Source: Enoplosus armatus
Lineage: Eukaryota > Chordata > Actinopteri > Centrarchiformes > Enoplosidae
Length of the DNA stretch: 64,000 nucleotides
Assembly: GCF_043641665.1 (NCBI RefSeq)
Contig: NC_092180.1
Location: forward strand, 10,843,891-10,907,890
Direction of reading: 5' to 3'
The position numbers and the translations under genes are program-made. The notes beneath the pieces were generated by a model. It had not been told where the DNA came from. It ran no database searches and saw only the letters and a program-made list of their open reading frames with translations. Within the stretch, counting starts at the first letter, position 1. Each line of letters begins with the position of its first letter. Of this stretch, positions 50,701 through 60,698 are shown in pieces.

Positions 50701-53700
50701 CCACAACAGTTGTTGGAGCAGCATGAGGAGGAACATAGTGGGAAAAAAAGGGAGTTTACAGTTAAAGACTGTGGCTGTGCTGCACACCACAGTCTCTGTC
50801 ATAAACCAGTGTTCAGTTACTGATCAAACTCTCTCTCTATCTGGCGCTGCCTGGAGCTAATGTTCAAACAGATTCGTTAGTCTCAATGGAAAACTTGAGT
50901 AAAACAAAAATACACAACCACAAACACGCACACACACACACACGGGCGTACGCAGTGAAGCTACACTGTGTAGGGAAAACATCTTTAAAATCTGCTCGCA
51001 TGTTAGAAATCAGGGTCAGAAGCCCGGTATGTTCATTCAGGATGTGAGTGCAATCTTTCATAGCAGTGTGGTGTCATGGTGGAGGGTAGTGAAGTACAAG
51101 GAGAAGACATGGTTTAACACTCCAGATTCTTATCCATTTACATAATTCTCAGGGGACTCTACTGTTTTCTTACTTACTAAAAAAACAATTAAAGATGTAA
51201 AACGAGGACAACCCTCCCCCACACACACATGCACTCACAAACAGGCTTGGCATATACAGTGGTGAGAAGATACGATATCTTTTGCAAGCACAGGAAAGGG
51301 AGAGTGAGCTGGGTGTAAGGCCCTGTGTGTGGCAAGCTGACATTGCTTGTGTTGCCAGAGGAGAGCAACACCGTTGCAAAACCTGATTTAATCAATGTGT
51401 GCGGAGCCATTTGCTACAGCATTTTTTCGTTTTTCTTTTTTTTTAAGCCACTTTCTGTTGAAGCTTCTTCACAACATAGACACGATATGGTAACTGCACC
51501 TGACACTTTTTGACACTCGAGTTTCTCTCTCTACTGTACAGCATGGTGAATGTTTTCACGCTCGTGTCATTGTCAGCAGGTAGAGGTCAGTCGAGTCAAC
51601 TTCTCCCACGGGGCATCTGAAGGACATCCTGAAGGAGCTCTCCGGCCCTTTATTTACCCCTGCCGACCCTGCATGCTGGGCCTGCGGAGATACTTCCCCA
51701 CTATTCCTAGTACTGTGTTCTCATGGAGGAGTGTGGGGAGAGCTGCTGTACCCAACCCGGATTATTCCACCAGCCTAAAGCTGCCTGGACCGAAACACGA
51801 CCTGCGTCTAAACAGTCAACACACATGTTTACAGCAAACTACTTCCCAGAGAGCCGGCCTTCGAGGACAAAATGCCATACATGTATGGCGGTATATAAAG
51901 CCTGTATGTAAGGCGTGGTATGCAGGCTATTTCCCCCCTACACAAACATCTTTTTATGAACATAATGTCATCATAAGCTTGTTATTTTTCTTAACAAACT
52001 AAACAGGACCTGAACCCTTCACCTAAATGAGCGCGGGAGTCCTCCACACAGACAGAGCGTTTCTAAAACATTCCTCCCCTCCCTCTCCCCGTCACTCCAT
52101 GGTCTCCTATTCAGTCTGGACAGGAGGAAGTTTGGGAACCTCTGTTAGCCAGCTGTCAAGGGAAGGAGGGGGGGCTTCTGTCACTACAAACCAGCTTTTC
52201 CCTCCCAGGCTCACCCGGCTCGAGTCATCCAGCCTGAGATGCCTGAATTCAGCCGCCCACTCCCGTTTCTTTGCCCCCCAACACTTTGCCTCTTCTACAC
52301 AATATGTAATTAGTGTTCCTTCCTTTAACTCCTGAATGTCCAGTTACCCCTTTTATTTCCCTACAAATAGCTTTAATCTGCTGTAATCAACATTCTTATA
52401 TTAACAATAGATCAAAATGACTGTGTGATGTAACAGAGTTCTCTCATAGCGGAGTTTTTTTTGGCAACTTTAAGCCAATTGTTTTGGTTTCATGCACTCA
52501 TCAGCATCATTGCAGCTGTTTATATGTATAAATGTATATGTATATAACTCCACTGTATGCTACCCACCTAGCACCAAAAAGCGCTCAGACAAAGTAGCAA
52601 CCAGCTGGTGAACATAGTGGAGCATTTAGCTGCTAAAGAGACAGATATCTTTTTGAGGAGTTGGTGGACGCCAAAAACAGAGCTAAAAGAGAGTGAATAT
52701 TGGACAAACATTTATCAGGTGGCCAGAAACATGACTCCAAATGAATGTTAATGATGCTGCGGATCTGCTGGAGGTGTAAATAAGCAACTGCATGCCAACA
52801 AGTTCAACTTAAAAGGTGATAATATACCTATAAGTTGAGTTTAAAGCTTACAAAAACATCTATTATTGCGGGTTTAAGGTTGTATGAGAGAATCATACCA
52901 TATATATTATGTATCAGCTTCTTCCCACTTTTCATCCAGTCTATATGTTCTATAAGTTTGGCTGCACGGAGAGAGTTTATAATCACTGACCTACTGGCAG
53001 GTGGGTTTAAGATGTTATTTATTTTTACGCATTTCTTTGAAGGGGTATACAGCAATTTGCGCCAAGATATGGTTTTCCAGTGTTTTGAATCCGCCCGAGT
53101 TTGTCAAACTATGTTTCTAGCAGTGACAGAAAAGTCGAATGCACATATGTTGTTGTTAATTAGAGCAAAGTCCCAACTCCAGCTGCGCCACTGAGCATTC
53201 CCGTCTCTCTGAGCGCTGAATGAAACCAAGTCGCTGACAGATGAAGCACAGCCTGCTCCTGTATGTGAGACGCCACCTCTGTCCCTCGCTCAGTGTCTCA
53301 CTACATCTGCTTTGCATTAGCTTGTTGCCATGCAGGAAAAAACACAATTCTTTTGTAGTCTATTCCAGCCAATCAGGAAGTGAATTGGGGGTAGTTTCCT
53401 GTTTCCTGTGTTCCCCAGACAGTACGGACTCGGGCCCAGTAGCCCCGTTTGGTTTCCAAAATTCATGTGTTCCTCCAGGAAACTGAGAAGAGTCATCACC
53501 GTAACAATAATAAGTCCTCTCTCTCTCTCTTCTACAAATATGTGGCAGGTTTTCAGCTCTGAGTCATCATCCAACCACAGTCCCATGCCAAAGGACAAGA
53601 CTTTGATGAAAACAATGTGATGCAAGCGTTACAGACATTACCAGGAGTAGAGCTCCGTGGGGATCCGACTGACATTGAGTGTGACTGCTGCTAGGTAACT

Positions 53701-55463
53701 GGACAGTGTAAACTCTTCTGTCGTCACTGTGTTTTACATCAAGGAAGAACAAGGACTGAGGAAACTCAAGAGTCCATAACGTAAATGTTCTTCATGAACG
53801 TCACTAAACTGTAAATAACAAGTCCTGACATACTGATAAAGCAATAAACAGTTTTTTCTGGGTAAGTACATTTACACAAGTACTGTACTTAAGTACAAAT
53901 TTCAGCTACTTGTACTTTCCTTAAGTATTTCCATTTTATGCCACTACATTTCAGAAGGTACTTTTTACTCCACTACGTTTGTTTGACAGCTGTAAGTTAC
54001 TTGTTACCATGGTTGCAACTAACGACTATTTTCATTATTGATTAATCTGTAGATTATTTTCTCGATTAATCTATAAAATGTTAGAAAATAGTGAAAAATG
54101 TCTGAAGGCTGATAACAGCAGTGTTTGGCATTATTGCATTATTGCTTGAAGAATGACGTAAACAATTCATTCATCAAATTCATCAATTATAAAAATAGTT
54201 GCCGATTATTTTTCTGACTAATTCTTATACAAAATTAGATTTTACATCCAAAATGAGTAAACCACCATTGATCCACCACAACCAACTACAACAATAAAAA
54301 GCTACTTACATAATGCATTAGTAATAATCCAGTAATATGAAATATTATAGTATCTAACACTCACGGGGGGCATTTTTCTGTATTGAGCACTTTGATACTT
54401 TCAGTACATTTTGGTCACAATACTTCTGTACTTTTACTCATAACAGAGTACTTCACAGTGCGGTATTGTTAGTACTTCCTCCACCACTGCATTTTGCTGG
54501 CGTGATTAGTAAGCAGGCGTTTGTGATGGCAAGAGGTCGTCCACTCATTCAGTTTTCATTCACAGGAACTCAACGCTGCTGGCTGACTGAACATTCATTC
54601 AGAAAGTGCAGCAATCTGACGAGGCCTTTGTGATTTAACATTACAACTCTCCCTGGAATTACAGGTCTGAGCATATTACCTCACTGGGGCAGGATTAGTT
54701 GAAAAAGTCAGGGTGGTTCTCTCTCCAGCTGTTTCCTCTGACGCTGCAGCCAATTTTAACAGCAGGTAAGGAGCTTAAAAACACAGCCTAACTTTGTGCA
54801 TCAGCTCAACTGAAAAAAGGGGCCACGGGAGTGTTTTGTCTACTGCTGGCTGGCATCATCACACAGCCCCACAGCTTGTATGTGTGTTTGTTGTCATTTT
54901 TTTCCTCTGCTCATCCCTTCTGTCGCATGTTTGGAGTCAAAACAAACCAGACAGCACAGCCAGGATGAACCGGGTGCCAGATGTCAGTGAAAACGAAAGG
55001 AGACGATCCCAAACGTCCCACATTGACCCGAGATAACGGTTGGGGCACACAGAGAAAATGATTTGTTTGCTTTGAATGTTTTGATATTAAAAAGGGAAAA
55101 AAACATGACATCAAACAGGTCAGACTGCAGCATTTTAGACTTCCCCTAACAGAATAAACACTACAATGTTTCAACAATCAGTCGAATAATTGATTAGTCG
55201 ATTGAAAATGGATCAATTAAACGGTTGCAAACTATTTGAGGACGGGCTCTGGGCACTTATGCTGGGTACTGCTCACTTGTTTATGACATTTTGAAAACCA
55301 CATGAATCGACTAATCAAGAAAATGACCTTCAGATTAATCATTAGTTGAAACCCTAACTTTAATATTGTGGCAAGAGTGTCTGTGTAGCTTAAAAGTAAG
55401 CTTTTGGCGACTTAATTTTTTTCTAATGTTTTAATAATTCTATGATTTCTTCCTCATAGTATT

Positions 55464-55496
<33 letters not shown>

Positions 55497-56326
55497 GTAA
55501 TCCACTAGATACATGTGTTAGGAACACTTTTCATCATTTAATTACTACACTTTTACTCAGTATCAGGAAAATGAACTTCTTGTACAGGCATGCCAATTTC
55601 AGAATTGCATAAAAACACCGTCCTCTCCACTAAATCCTCCATTGCACACTATACTCAGCCTCCTCATGGCTCCATTCACAAGATATGCATGCACCACATG
55701 TCTCCTATAAACCCGGGGTACCCACTGGAGACCAGCTAGATATCTAAATATAGAAACCTGGGCTAACAATCAATCGCTAAACAGTTAAGCAAAAAGCTGT
55801 TTTTGCTGAGGGGGGGCGGAGAGAGAAGGGGGATTGCAATAACACCAATGTGTGGCTGCAGTTAAGGTGCAATAAAGGTTTATTTGATCTGAAGTGTACA
55901 GAAAAAGCATCTGGATATGTGCAGCTGTGGAGCCTTTATGTCGCACAGCCTGCTAAATATCATCCAGCGTGTTCAGATCAGTTCAAGTCTCCATATGCAG
56001 ACCTCTAACACTGGTTTCTAATGCCAGCTGCCAAATTCCCACAAGGCTTTGAATCTCTCAAATTCTTCCCTTTTACATTTTCAGTTTTACAATTTGCGGT
56101 TTCCAGTCTGTGCGCTGAGGGGAAAGCGTGTGATATGAATCACAATATCAGCAGGAACAAGACGGATCTGTTACCCCTCCGGTCTCCAGCCCGCACTGCC
56201 TGCCTGCTTGGCCAGTTAATATGGAGACATCCATTGAGGCGCTCAGACTGGGGGTAGGGATTTTTTCTTACCGATTTTTATTTTAACGCTCTGGAAAACC
56301 CGAAGACCTTCCTCTTCTACCGCCAT
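21825..56326 (-). CDS. rasa3: rasa3, RAS p21 protein activator 3 / GAP1-IP4BP (complete, 24 coding exons)
   Basis: GTPase-activating protein for Ras, R-Ras and Rap1, held at the plasma membrane by its PH domain through phosphoinositides (family knowledge). Exons in order: 56272-56326, 44301-44418, 41878-41981, 40550-40644, 37947-38023, 33507-33587, 33333-33405, 31511-31584, 31313-31417, 30223-30379, 29965-30113, 29402-29516, 29165-29239, 28948-29071, 28020-28126, 27532-27609, 27309-27386, 26990-27063, 24210-24316, 23188-23270, 22860-23068, 22667-22770, 22365-22548, 21825-21900. Sum 2,502 nt = 833 residues plus stop (human 834). All borders are AG/GT with matching phase. Domains: C2A (about 1-110), C2B (about 125-255), RasGAP (about 315-560), PH (about 577-676), Btk zinc motif (His686, Cys697, Cys698, Cys708). 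Start [19 protein letters not shown] and end ESSTYSI are close to human RASA3, separating it from RASA2, RASA4 and RASAL1. Intron 1 is 11.9 kb. Confidence 0.97.
22860..27063 (-). other. rasa3: rasa3 exons 18-21: PH domain and Btk-type zinc motif
   Basis: PH domain: LKEG joined to [20 protein letters not shown] in exons 18-19 (basic, phosphoinositide-binding face), [19 protein letters not shown] in exon 20, and the C-terminal helix with [12 protein letters not shown] in exon 21. The Btk motif follows: His-x10-Cys-Cys-x9-Cys in [13 protein letters not shown] then SGC, the exact Btk spacing. Exons 22-24 add a charged tail ending ESSTYSI. Confidence 0.93.
24972..25270. mobile_element. Family 2 inverted-repeat element in rasa3 intron 18
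   Basis: Starts GATTAATAAATTAGTTGTTT after a degraded edge and ends AATGAAAATAATTGTTGCAG CGCTG, the inverted terminus of the family 2 repeat. The interior has TTGTCTGGTTCTGGCTTCTC, typical of this family. Non-coding. Confidence 0.65.
28160..28182. repeat. (CA)n microsatellite
   Basis: About 11 CA units, 34 nt upstream of rasa3 exon 15 on the transcribed strand, where they read as UG repeats just before the acceptor. Confidence 0.9.
28717..28731 (+). promoter_or_regulatory. CTCF-like site in rasa3 intron 14
   Basis: CCGACAGGGGGCAGC agrees with the CTCF core CCASYAGRKGGCRSY at 13 of 15 positions. Sequence match only; occupancy is unknown. Confidence 0.3.
30520..30860 (+). mobile_element. Dispersed repeat, family 6 copy in rasa3 intron 9
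   Basis: Shares GTGGAGCATTTAGCAGCTAAA, shortened to its core GGAGCATTTAGC, and GAGTTGGTG plus ACCAAAAACAGAG with copies at 34135-34335 and 52575-52790. Non-coding; superfamily unknown. Confidence 0.6.
31700..31970. mobile_element. Family 2 inverted-repeat element in rasa3 intron 7
   Basis: AGAGCTGAAACAATTAGTTG at the left edge and TAACTGTAAGTTGTAGCCCT at the right edge are inverted copies of the family 2 terminus. The interior is AT-rich and non-coding. Confidence 0.7.
32800..33240 (+). pseudogene. Tc1/mariner-like transposase relic
   Basis: A plus-strand reading with several stops gives [17 protein letters not shown], then [20 protein letters not shown]. This resembles the Tc1-type segment around S-x-D-[IL]-[HN]-P-I and following sequence. 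The right end carries GTGTCCACATACTTTTG, a terminus common in Tc1-derived fish repeats. It is fragmentary, with in-frame stops, and cannot encode an enzyme. Lies in rasa3 intron 7. Confidence 0.55.
34135..34335 (+). mobile_element. Family 6 repeat fragment in rasa3 intron 5
   Basis: CTCTCATCAACCTTATACAG and CTGGAGTTGGTGGAGACCAA match the copies at 30520 and 52575. Confidence 0.5.
35451..35505. repeat. (CTAT)n tetranucleotide microsatellite
   Basis: About 13 units of TCTA/CTAT in rasa3 intron 5. Confidence 0.95.
36160..36571. mobile_element. MITE-like element with CCACTGATTT terminal repeats
   Basis: Left end GGGAACTCCACTGATTTTTA, right end CTAAATCAGTGGAGTACTCT, i.e. inverted termini sharing ACTCCACTGATTT with one mismatch. 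The ~400-bp interior is non-coding and includes CCTGTTTATAGATCTTGGG. Similar elements are abundant in percomorph fish (general knowledge). Lies in rasa3 intron 5. Confidence 0.65.
36575..36860 (-). mobile_element. Family 1 DNA-transposon derivative, fragment
   Basis: ACTTCAGTAAAAGCACAGAA at the left and GTAGTGGAGTATCAGTATAA with AGTAGCATCAGATGG at the right read as the reverse complement of family 1 (CTTTTACT...TACTCCACTAC). It directly abuts the element ending at 36571. Confidence 0.5.
37244..37286. repeat. (CA)n microsatellite
   Basis: About 21 CA units in rasa3 intron 5. Confidence 0.95.
37846..37920. repeat. (TG)n microsatellite beside the rasa3 exon 5 donor
   Basis: About 37 TG units, followed by GGGTGGGTGGGTG. 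On the transcribed strand this is a CA repeat starting about 27 nt past the exon 5 donor (GT at 37946-37945). Longest dinucleotide run in the window. Confidence 0.97.
41178..41470 (+). mobile_element. Dispersed teleost repeat in rasa3 intron 3
   Basis: Contains TTAGCTTAGCTTAGCATAAA followed by ACTGGAAACAGTTAGCCTGG, a segment I recognise from a common percomorph repeat. Boundaries uncertain; non-coding. Confidence 0.55.
43068..43100. repeat. Perfect 13-bp inverted repeat (hairpin) in rasa3 intron 2
   Basis: CAAAGAGGGTTGA (43068-43080) and TCAACCCTCTTTG (43088-43100) are exact reverse complements around a 7-nt loop. Confidence 0.9.
44739..44774. repeat. (GT)n microsatellite
   Basis: GT run with one interruption in rasa3 intron 1, about 320 nt upstream of exon 2 on the transcribed strand. 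Confidence 0.9.
46856..46889 (-). repeat. Poly-C tract with G-quadruplex potential on the rasa3 sense strand
   Basis: 18 C, AA, 6 C, AA, 6 C on the plus strand. The minus (rasa3 sense) strand therefore has two G6 blocks and a G18 block separated by TT. Confidence 0.85.
46977..47007. repeat. (GT)n microsatellite
   Basis: About 15 GT units with one C interruption, 90 bp from the poly-C tract, in rasa3 intron 1. Confidence 0.9.
48115..48138. repeat. C14-T10 homopolymer junction
   Basis: Fourteen C followed by ten T in rasa3 intron 1. Confidence 0.9.
52575..52790 (+). mobile_element. Family 6 repeat copy in rasa3 intron 1
   Basis: GGAGCATTTAGCTGCTAAAG, GAGGAGTTGGTGGACGCCAA, AACAGAGCTAAAAGAG and CAGGTGGCCAGAAACATGAC match the copy at 30520. 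Confidence 0.6.
53862..54490 (+). mobile_element. Family 1 DNA-transposon derivative carrying a nested family 2 element
   Basis: Left end AAGTACATTTACACAAGTAC, right end GTACTTCCTCCACCACTGCA. The internal part is interrupted at about 54010-54238 by a family 2 repeat (GTTGCAACTAACGACTATTT), so family 2 inserted later. Confidence 0.7.
54010..54238 (+). mobile_element. Family 2 inverted-repeat element nested in family 1
   Basis: GGTTGCAACTAACGACTATT and TTCATTATTGATTAATCTGT at the left; AATAGTTGCCGATTATTTTT at the right. Non-coding. Confidence 0.7.
55168..55356 (-). mobile_element. Family 2 inverted-repeat element in rasa3 intron 1
   Basis: AATTGATTAGTCGATTGAAA near the left and AGATTAATCATTAGTTGAAA followed by CCCTAA at the right. 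Short, internally deleted copy. Confidence 0.6.
55467..55496. repeat. (ATT)n trinucleotide microsatellite
   Basis: About ten ATT units in rasa3 intron 1. Confidence 0.95.
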
Positions 56327-56700
56327 GCTTCCCCGTGGCTCTTTCCCTTTTGACGACTAGATAAAGGCAGTCCTCCACGGTGGTCGGTTCTGGCCTCTCC
56401 AGCGCACGGATATTCCAGGGGTTTTGCACATCTATGCTCTCCGGACAGCGATCGTACTCCGGCCCGACCGCTACTGGTGCTGCTGGCTGGTTGAGAACAA
56501 GCGAGCAGATTCAGCTTCAGTCCCGCAGCAGCAGCAGCAGCGGCGCCAGTGGAGGTGTGGCTCCGCAATACACCGCCCACACATTGGTATGGAGGGCGAT
56601 CCGTGCCACAAAGAGAAGGAGGAGAGGAAGTGGTGTCATTGAGAAACTGAAGACAACCGGAGTCCCGCCCACACTCCAACACACATATATTAATAATGAT
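56327..56700 (-). promoter_or_regulatory. Probable rasa3 5' UTR and promoter region
   Basis: GC- and CpG-rich sequence upstream of the rasa3 ATG, with a short CTG run on the sense strand (CAG x5 near 56526-56541 on the plus strand). It includes one ATG-initiated upstream frame at 56431-56357. The transcription start is not visible. Confidence 0.4.
56357..56431 (-). other. Candidate upstream ORF of rasa3 (24 codons)
   Basis: ATG at 56431 begins MCKTPGISVRWRG and stops at a TAG ending at 56357, 30 nt before the main ATG. It matters only if transcription starts upstream of 56431. Confidence 0.35.
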
Positions 56701-58803
56701 GATAATGTGGAAACTGCCTATTAGTTAAACATAATTTAGATATAATGCAGAAATGCATGTTTTGTTAATGTAGTTTTGCACACAAATTGCAGATGAAAAT
56801 TCCATTCATAAAAATGCTCTGAGATGGATTACAAGCTAAAGATCTCTGCATTGGACATATCCCTGGAAACAACTGAGGTCTCAAGTCCTGCTTCACAACA
56901 CATGTTAACCCGTTGCACACTTGCTGTAATGACAGTGAGCACTTCAGGCACGTCACAGAAAAAAACAGAAACGTCCAGAGGATGGACACATGCATTCAGC
57001 CTCTGTTGTCATGTTGAAATATTTTACCTAACAAATCCCCTTAGAACATAGCAGCAATAGTGCTGTGGATGACACTGCTTCCCCTCTTCTTGCTCTTCTG
57101 TGGTTAATCACCCCTCACATTTACACTTCAACGTCCCTACTCCTCTTTGGCATGAAGCACCCCTCATACAGGCTGCAACGTCATGAGGATGGCTAGACTC
57201 TGAATTGACAAGAACTAGCTCATAATGTTGAATGATTTAGAAAATACAATTGTAGCCGCTGGCAAAGCTAGCTCACCATACTCCAATACATCAGCTTTTT
57301 ATTTGTACCCTCCCTCTCTGAGAACTGGATCATCTGTGGCTGTTCAGTGAGTGTTACTCCCCCTTTATGGCCCCACATGCAGCAGCATGGGCCTGACTGC
57401 TGGATCTCCTCAGATTGTTTCCTACATCAAAGAGATTGCAGATGCAAAAAGCAACAAAACAGTTTTATACTGTTATTTCTGTGGAGCAAATTATGGATTG
57501 CTCTTCCCATGATCTGAGCTTTGCAGGCTGTAAATGTGCGAGGATTAGCCTCACTCCTATTGTAACAACATGCTTTAAAATCTGTCACAAGTGTCCCTTG
57601 TTGACTCTGTGGAAGATTTCACTTCCACAGGGTCAACAGACACCAGGCTTTGGCCTCCTAAACTGAATTGGCCACCATGTGACATGCAGCAAAATGTAAA
57701 TTTGTGTCGAGTCAGGATTTTACATTGACTGAAAAATTAGACAAAATGCACAAAGAAAAAACAAAGTCCCTCACCGCTTAAACTTAAACATCGACCTGTC
57801 ATTATTGAGTGATTGTTGGTAACTTTAAAAATGATTTGTTTGGTCATGTGTTATGTTTCAAGTGTGCATCAACATTATTGAGCAGTAAAGTACGTTAACT
57901 CATTTTAATATTTTGTATTGTTATCTATTCAAATTGTTCTGTTCAAGAGGGTACCTCAAGTGTGCAAATCTCCATTAACTCAAGGGAGGAATCATCAAAC
58001 ACAGTGCTTGAAAGATCTAACTTGGATGGTCCATACATATTTCTTGAATGGTCAAATACCCTCAGGATTAGGTATCAAGTCTGTGTCTCTCAGAGTTACA
58101 TAGATGTGCTATTAATTTATCTGAATCACCACCAAACTCTTGTCAGACTATCTTGGTGAGCGAGACAGAAAAAGAAAGGAGCTAATGGATGTAACATAAC
58201 ATAACATAACCTCCATGGCAGAGGTAGCTTTAGAGCTAAAAGAGAAGTGTTCTTAAAGGCAAAACAAGACAGCAATAACCTGGAAAGAATAAGTGGTCCC
58301 TGTTTCTCCTGTTGACACTGACCATGGGCCAAATTTAACAGATGGAAGAATGGGCACGGTGCTGTCCTGCCTGGTGGGAGGTGTGTCTGGACAGGACTTA
58401 AGATCCATTCAGGTGAAAGGCGCAGGGTCATCATCAGCCCACACTTGAGCCTGTTGGGCCACGCCTCTGAGATCACTATGACCACATTCCTTTAAAATAG
58501 CCTGACTCTGGTCTGGAGCACTCTACAAACCCAGCTGGCCAGGCCCAACCCAGCAGAGATGTGGGACTGATGAACAGTCGGACAGTCTCTCTACTAGGAA
58601 CGACAGTTAGCTGCAGGGCGGCTGCTGCCGGCCAAGGTGTCGGGATTAGCTGTGACTCCTTTAGAACAGCTCTAAATCTAAATAGGCTACATGTCTCATC
58701 GCTACCATTAGCCTGTTAGACCATCCCCAAGAAGAAATACAGAAATACAGCCTCCACAAAGCAACAACCCTGCCCTGCACTACAGCTAACTGAATGCAGT
58801 AGT

Positions 58804-59453
58804 GGCAACTAACTAAGTACATTTACTCAAGTATAGCACTTAAATACAGTCTTGAGTACTTGAGTATTTCTATTTTATGCCACTTATACTTCTACTCCTG
58901 TATATTTTCAGAGGGAAATATTGTACTTTTTATTCCACTACATGGTTTGACAGCTTCAGTTTAGTTACTTTGCAGACTCAGATCATCAGTGATGGAAAGT
59001 AACGAACTGCATTTACTGAAGTACAACGCTGTAGTACGTGTACTTAATTTCAATCCAGATCTTCCTCAGTCTTTTTGGCAGCGTCCAGTTGGGGCATCTT
59101 GTGACAGAGGCCATTTCCTTATACTTTTGTTACTCCACCAGTGCAGATCATTAAGTTATTATTCATTATTAAAGAATAAACCACCAGACAGTATCGAAAG
59201 TAGTTCAAATTCGCTCTGCCTTTACCAGCTGCAACATTAAAGTGATGTTTACATGTTGATGCACCAATAATAACAGTATAATCCAAAAATATTATATATA
59301 TGATTCTGAAATGGGCCATACTGCATAATGAGCACTTTTACTTTTGGTACTTCAAGTATATTTTGATGCTAATATTTGACATAAGTACAAGTTTAATGCA
59401 TGAATTTGATTTTTACTTTAATAAAATATCTGAGTACTTTTTTCCACCACTGA
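58804..59453 (+). mobile_element. Family 1 DNA-transposon derivative, probably one copy inside another
   Basis: The left end (CTAACTAAGTACATTTACTC) is followed at about 58989 by a second 5' end (GGAAAGTAACGAACTGCATT, TACTGAAGTAC). A single 3' end is seen: AATATCTGAGTACTTTTTTC then CACCACTG. This fits insertion of one copy in another or a rearranged copy. Confidence 0.6.
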
Positions 59454-60676
59454 CTGAATGTGCATTGTACCTGTGCGTGCATATCATGACGCAGTTAACA
59501 GCATCATTTGTGTGCCTTTGAATATCTCCTCTTCTCTGTGGCTATTTTCATAGATAATAACCATGGTATTACCCATGTTGTATAAATAACCTGTCAAGAC
59601 AAGTTTATTTTGAAGAAAAGCTTGGTTATAGAATGGGGGAAAACAGTAATAGTATAGGTCCTTCATGTTGGCCACATCCTGCCAGCTGCATGTTTGTGCA
59701 ACTTGTAGCAAGATGAGAGAGCGATTTGGGATCTTAACTTAACTTCATTTAAAGTTGATTTAGCCCAGCAGGTAAATCGAAAACTCTCCTCTTGACTATA
59801 ACTTTGCATGCACATATGCATCAACACCAGTCAAATAACCATAATATAAGACTACAATGCAAGAGTCAAGGGTTGCCACTATCATGACATACCAAAGTAG
59901 CATCATATCTGCAAGCAGAAATGGGAGGAGGAGTATGCAGTTTTTGTAGCTGAATGCACGGCATCATATAGGGAAATAATGCTTTAAAGACGTTTATGAC
60001 AGGAATTTATTTCCGTTTAGCTAAAGTGGCTACGCCCTGTGGTAAACCACAAGCCTGTGTGCGTAACTGTATGTGTGTGTGAGAGAGTGTTAATGGTATA
60101 AAACAGAGAAGCAGAGAAGCCCCTCTCGTACTTTGGAGGTCTAACTTATCTTGAGCAAAAAGATGAACCCAAGTGCCCAAGTATAAGCGTGACATCAAAC
60201 AGTTTGTGCATATGTTTGCATGTGTATGCTTGACAATGCACAGCCATTGACAGAAAGAGGAAGAGAAGGCAGATGCTGATTCTAAGCAGATTAGTCAAAG
60301 GATGCTCACTGTTATTTTATTACGCACAAGCCAACCACCAGAGCAGCGTTTGAGGGCGTTGGCACACTGAAAATAACTGTGCACTTACAACTAACCCTCC
60401 CTACTGTGGCTTGTGCTTTTCTTTGTGGTACGAGCACACACCGTAACGTACATTGTACTCGTGTGCATGGATATAATATATGTGAGAGAGAACGAGAGTA
60501 CTGAGTTGAACAGATGGCTATTGACATGTGCAAAGGTAATCCTGGTATTATGGAAAAAACAAAGGAAATCTCTATGAATAGAGCATGAATCACATCTGAG
60601 AAGAATGCATGTGATTTGATATGTGGCAAGAACACTAATACAACTTGAATTCACTGTCTCTGGGTGCATAGTTATC

Positions 60677-60698
60677 ATATATATATATATATATATAT
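60677..60698. repeat. (AT)n microsatellite
   Basis: Eleven AT units in the rasa3-tpp2 spacer. Confidence 0.9.

Larger units (their letters stand above)
44419..56271 (-). other. rasa3 intron 1
   Basis: An 11.9-kb intron with no supportable gene. It holds microsatellites, the G-rich tract, family 1, 2 and 6 repeats and long unique stretches. First introns of this size often contain enhancers, but none can be named from sequence here. Confidence 0.85.

Noticed and set aside
51550..52002. 150-codon plus-strand open frame, the longest single frame in the window
   Set aside because: It lies in rasa3 intron 1 and shows no domain, signal peptide or family resemblance. Composition is unremarkable, so chance is the simplest explanation.
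56317..56682. 121-codon minus-strand frame overlapping the rasa3 start codon
   Set aside because: It begins at a GTG and contains no ATG, so it is unlikely to be translated as an upstream ORF.
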